Of a stretch of 64,000 nucleotides of DNA, positions 54,501-60,500 are shown in pieces. Both the position numbers and the translations under genes were made by a program. This stretch comes from Ostrinia nubilalis (lineage: Eukaryota; Arthropoda; Insecta; Lepidoptera; Crambidae). Under the pieces are notes generated by a model that had not been told where the DNA came from, did no database searches, and was given only the letters and a program-made list of their open reading frames with translations. The stretch is from positions 4,070,001 through 4,134,000 of the forward strand of contig NC_087119.1 in the NCBI RefSeq assembly GCF_963855985.1. The letters run 5' to 3'. Position 1 is the stretch's first letter; each line of letters opens with the position of its first letter.

Positions 54501-57500
54501 CAAAGCCGAGTATTCCGGGTAATTCTATGATTCAGTGGATCTGGTTTCGGAAACTAACTACAATAGACAAATGCAATCACCCTCATTATACACTGCGCAC
54601 AAAGAGGGACTGCCGCCCATGGAGACTGCTTTTGTACGCATGCAATAATCGCCTACGCGGTCCAGTAGTTGCCGTATTAATTGAATTGGGCTTAAATTAC
54701 TGATGATATTTGAAAAAAGGAATGAAATTGATTCATCACACTTATTAAGACTAGACAGACAAAATCTTGAATTTTTTCAATAAATTAATCTAAGGATGTG
54801 CCTTCTTGTTTGAGGAAAACTCAGATAGGTACCTAAAGTCTAAACCAAAATCATAAAAGTGCCTATGACAAAAAAAATATCACGACAGGACGATTTAACT
54901 TTTATAATATTTATTCATATTTTTCTTACATTTAATAATCCAATTTCACAAACGCCTGGACTGTTTTAGTAAAATGCATAATTACATCGATAACACTTTG
55001 TCTAAAACCAATTATATCGGTTGCATTGCCAATGTTCTACTTTTAGTATTACCGGTCTGGAGTTTAACCTCTATTCGGATACGTCAATTCTCGCTAAAAC
55101 GCGGTGTAGCATCGATGCCGTCGCAAAAGCGCTAATAGATGATGCTAAAAGTAACTGAGACCTTAAGGCACTTCCATTAGGCTTTCACGTAGACTAAATT
55201 AATTTCTAAATCCTACTAACAAAGCTTTACGCTAACTGTGGGTTATGTGTTTATCAATTCAGTTATTGTAAAGCCAATGACTCGATGTGACAGCACGAGG
55301 GAAATGCTGTGAAAGGGATTACGTTCTATTTATTCTCTTTGTGACTTGATATAATAATGAATGTGACATTACCGTAATTAATTATTCCTGTTTGTTCACT
55401 GGTGGACATTATTTGAAATCCAATCGGATATTTTTTTCATCCCATTTCGTATGTAATATTAATTATTGTAGTAAATTAATATTGTAGTTAATTAGTGCGG
55501 ACATAAAATAAAAGGGGCTCGACGTTAATATAAAGGTACTTAAAGAATAATTTAAGACGTAAACATCATATAATAATAACTTCAATTGTAAAAGAAAAAC
55601 GCGAAATCATAGTTGATTGTGTAATTTAAAAAGTTAAGGTCATATTATTTCAGAAAAACTATTATTAACAAAGCTGAAATCACTCGACATTAATGATCTG
55701 TAAAAATAATTGTACTTGAAAAAGCTTATAATCGTCCCACTGGAAGGTGAGCGCCACCCCGCCGAGGCGGTGGTGGAAACTTCACCTCCTGCTCTGTGTG
55801 CGTTGGTGTAAAGTCGGATGTTATCAAGTCTGTCGACTAATCAATTGATAGCAGGCGGCATCAGGAACAATAATAGGATTATAGCAGACTATTTCAGGAG
55901 GCATAGAATAGCCGTTGGCCAATCTAGGTGAACAATGGGTGCTATGATATTAATTATTTCGAAACGTAAAACAATTACCAACATAATTATGGTAAACTAC
56001 TGATAAGACAAGGTTCATTTGATGCGGTTCAAGTCTACGTTATTAAAACCAGTAAAATAAACTGATTCACATTATACTACACTCAACATCAAATAAACCG
56101 CACCTTCCGCGACGCGAACTTTAAAGATTTTCTTCTGACACAATCATGGTACCCCAACAATATTGGTGTTATTTGAAAGATTTTCAAAGCCCAATAAATA
56201 TCCTTAAAGAAAAATACATTTCATTTCTAAATAAATTATTAACTTATACCATAAATGTGACTTGAAAATAGACCTCACTTTGGGCTCACCTCTGGGATCA
56301 ATCAGACCAATTTTTATGGTTATAAAACCAAATAAAGATCTCACGTGTCCTCTTTAACAGATGGATAGCGATTAATCCCAACTTAACAGTTTTATAGTAA
56401 TAAAAAATGGCTATAGCGTAACTACCTATTTTTTGAAGAAGTGACTCTGGATCCTTGTAAAGACACATTTTTGGGGTAAAAACCTTTCCTTTAATGAAAT
56501 GAAGTTTAGAACTAGGCTTTCATATGGTACCAATGTTGGTGGGAAGTGGGGATGCATACGTTTGATAAGTGCTTGTTGCGGGAGGTGCGATTTATTTGAT
56601 GCCGAGTGTAGTATGATTTAATATAAAATATCATCATCATCTCAGCCATAGGACGTCCACTGCTGAACTGAATAAAATATCAGCGCGGTCGTAACCGAAA
56701 TACAAAAGCATCAGTTAACGATTTCGGTCGAATTAATACTTTTGACTACAAAGGGTTGTCGGTTTGTGTACTATGGCGTGTGTCTGATAAAAATACCCTT
56801 AACTATCCACCGTGCTCAATTATTATTTTATCCATCCCACCATACACGTACCTTCTGTGATTGACGGCATACAGGATTTTCATGTATTTTGATCTTTCAG
56901 CATTTTTTTAGTGATTGGCAGTATTTAATAATAAGTACGCATTGTGTGTGATGCATTGAAGCATACTGAACAAAATATGTTCATTAAATGAAAGTATGGA
57001 ATGTTCCATTTGCAACATGTCTTGACGTGATGCATTCTGAAGTTTGTCGGAACGCAAGAAGCTTTATGTATGTATGTACCAATACCACCCTCGTACATCA
57101 CCCACTAACCTTGTCGACTAGTTAATGGGTGGCCGGCGGGGGGTGACGCAACATCGCGAAATATTTTTCTTATCGACTCTCAACATTCATACCCAAAGTA
57201 CACTGGTCATCACAAAAATCGGCCCACCTACGTTTTACAGGAAAGCTTGTTTCTACTGACACAATCATGGTGCCCCAACAATATTGGTGTCATTTGAAAG
57301 CCCAATAAATATCCTTAAAGAAAATCACATTTAATTTCCTAATAAACGATTAACATATACAATAAATGTGACTTGAAAAACTTGAAAAAAGACCTCACTT
57401 TGGGCTCACCTCTGGGATCGGTTAGACCAATTTTTGTGGTTATAATACCAAATAATGATCTCACGTGTCCTCTTTAACAGATGGATAGCGATTAATCCCA

Positions 57501-60500
57501 ACTTAACAGTTTTATAGCCATAAAAGTTGCGTAAGCGTGACTACCTATTTTTTGAGGAGGTGACTCTGGATTCTTCTACAGACACATTTTCGGGGTAGGA
57601 ACCTTTCCTTTAATGAAATGAAGTTTAGAACTAGGTTTTTAAATGGTAATAATTTCATTAAAGGAAAGGTTTTTACCCCAAAAATGTGTCTGTGGAGAAA
57701 TCCAGTCGCTTCTTCAAGGAATAGGTAGTTACGCTTGAGTCAACTTTTATGGCTATAAAACTGTTAAGTTGGGATTAATCGCTATCCATCTGTTAAAGAG
57801 GACACGTGAGATCATTATTTGGTATTATAACCATATAGGTTGGTCTAATTGATCCCAGAGGTGAGCCCAAAGTGAGGTCTTTTTTCAAGTTTTTCAAGTC
57901 ACATTTGTTGTATATGTTAATCGTTTATTGGGAGGTTAAATGTGATTTTCTTTAATGATATTTGTTGGTCTTTCAAATGACACCAATATTGTTGGGGCAC
58001 TATGATTGTGTCAGTAGAAACGAGTTTTCCTGTAAAACGTAGGTGGGCCGATTTTTGTGATGACCAGTGTATTTAAATCACATACAATTACGGTGTGTTT
58101 TACATAACAGGGCTTTGTTATTTTTATACATAGACATAATACTATTAATATCACACTACTTTATAAGGGCGAAAGGTTATGAGTGTGGATTGTATGGGTA
58201 TGTTTGTTACTTCTTTACGTTTAAAAACGGCTGGAGCTGGAGGATTGTAATAAAATTCGGTATGGAGTTAGCTGATACCCTGGATTAACATTTGGACTAC
58301 GTTTTACCGCGGGTAACACCGCGGGGCTCAGCTAGTCTGTATCATAATCATTATCAATTCAGTAATAATATTTATTGATAGGTACGCTGAAAACATTCGC
58401 CGTTATTTTAATGATCAGTGATTATCGCCGCTTCCACAGATTTATTTGTTGAAAAACTCAACAATAATTTTTATTGTTATTGTGTAAGCCTTTCAGCTGC
58501 AATGAACTGGTATTTACATTATTGTTTGTACCATTATTCAATTATTATCCATCTTATTTTGTTTATAGGTACAGACGAGGTTACAAGAGTGTACTTAACT
58601 TCATTAGGTATTTTACCATATCAACTTTTTCTTGGGTTATAGGTTTCGTCTTTATCGAGCTCGGCTTCTTTGATGGTTGAGTTTCATTTTCCAGATTTGT
58701 ATTGGTTTTCGCTCGCAAATGTCTTGAATGAAATTGATCTATGATTTTTCAATGTTAGCTCGTTTTTTAAGAATGAATAGTAGTGGACATAAAATGCTAC
58801 CTTGTGAAACTCGTTTGTTTTCCCTTTACCCTGCGCTGTATTCGACTTTACATTATCTTGATTTCTACATGATGTGTGTTCTTCTTCATACCTATCTAGA
58901 TAGTTATCTACAATTTTTTAGTTAACCGTTACTTCATTTTGTCAGTATTTTATGTTGTCCCAAATAAATATATTTTCGGATATTGATAAAGTAAATAGCT
59001 ACTTACTAGTATCAAAATTGTGTGATGTTCATTGACATAAGGATTTTAAAAGTTTGGCATTTATTCATTCTATCATAATATGAGTTTACTTATTAATTAT
59101 TTATATTTGAAGTGAGAAACCAAATAAATACGCTTCAAATATATTTATAAATTTCAAAATAAATATGCAGAATCTCTTAATCTTTAAGTTGGTTTTCCCT
59201 TATTATTTACAAATACCAGTATTTTTGTGTCATGAAATTCTTTCCAATCATAATTTTCTAGAAAATATGCCATTTGTTAGTCATTCTATTTCTTTTCCAA
59301 TGAATGGTTGTATGGCTTTGATGTTATCCTACTTGAAAAAGTTGAACCTTGTGAGTAGACTAGCACGCAAACAATAATAGTAGTAAGTTATGCGCCAAAG
59401 AAATAAAGCTATTTCTTCACGAGTGCTGTATTGTATTGTGTTCCGAGAATGCGAAGGATTCTGGGGTTAACCCCTTAACTTATTGAGGGAATCAAAGACT
59501 AGAATCCTGAGGATGCCGAGGGATTAATGATTGCTTAAGATTAAGACAGCTTTATATCCATGGAGTATAACTAACTACTCTCCATTTCACACCTCCTGCG
59601 AGATAATGCAATAAACTAAAACCACATGAACAAAATGTTTTGTTCCCACTTTCCAAATTAATGCCTCACCACAAGGCATCATAATGAAATCCTAACAACA
59701 AAATTGGCAGTAGAGACACTTGATAATTAGGTCACCCAGTAGGTTTATATGCTAACACACAGCAGGGCAATACCAACAGGCGGTGTGAAAATAACACTGT
59801 GTGACAAAAAATCTCGAAATAATATTTAATTTTAATATAAATTGCTCTATGATGGGCATCTAATACGTTATGGTAATTAATTTTATATATTGTCTTTATC
59901 AATGATAACGAGTAATAATGTAACTTTAAATCTACTTATTTAATTTGAATAGTCTCAAAGATTTTTTTACATAATATTCATGTTTAATTTTTACTACTTT
60001 TAGCCATTTTTAAAATGTCACACAGTGTAATTCGTGTATGATCTCAGAACATATTATATGAGAAGGTCCATGGTGTATGAATAAAAAACTCAGAATCAAT
60101 TGGGACTAAATGGGTACCTACCTAAGTATCAGTAGGTAGTCTAATAATAAAAAAACGTTTAAAAGAGTGAAAAATACGTGTCTAGTATTTTTTGATAAGT
60201 TAACTGACGGACTAATTCAAACTTGCTTTTTTACCCAGGAAATATCCCTATACAGTAAACTCATGATTTTTCATACATAATTTGTTAGTCTATAACGTCT
60301 GTACCCCATTGATTTTGGATATTGAGCTTTTGGTGAGGTAAATGTGCATTATAATGAAACTACTAATACCCATTTAATGTCAATCGTTTCTGGTTTTCTT
60401 TGGACCATCTCTTTTTCGTTTGTACCTACTTCACATCTGGTTCGTCCAATAACTTGAGCTAAATTTACAGCCGCGTGGACGCTCGCTCATCGACCCTGAT

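Larger units (their letters stand above)
53931..60470 (+). other. 6.5-kb intron, longest in the gene part seen
   Basis: Mostly AT-rich. It holds the TA-flanked element copies at 56080 and 57201, a LINE scrap near 56628-56668 ('catcatcatctcagccatag'), and a Helitron-like end at 58130-58336. 53931-56079 and 58337-60470 show nothing further that I recognise. Confidence 0.6.
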
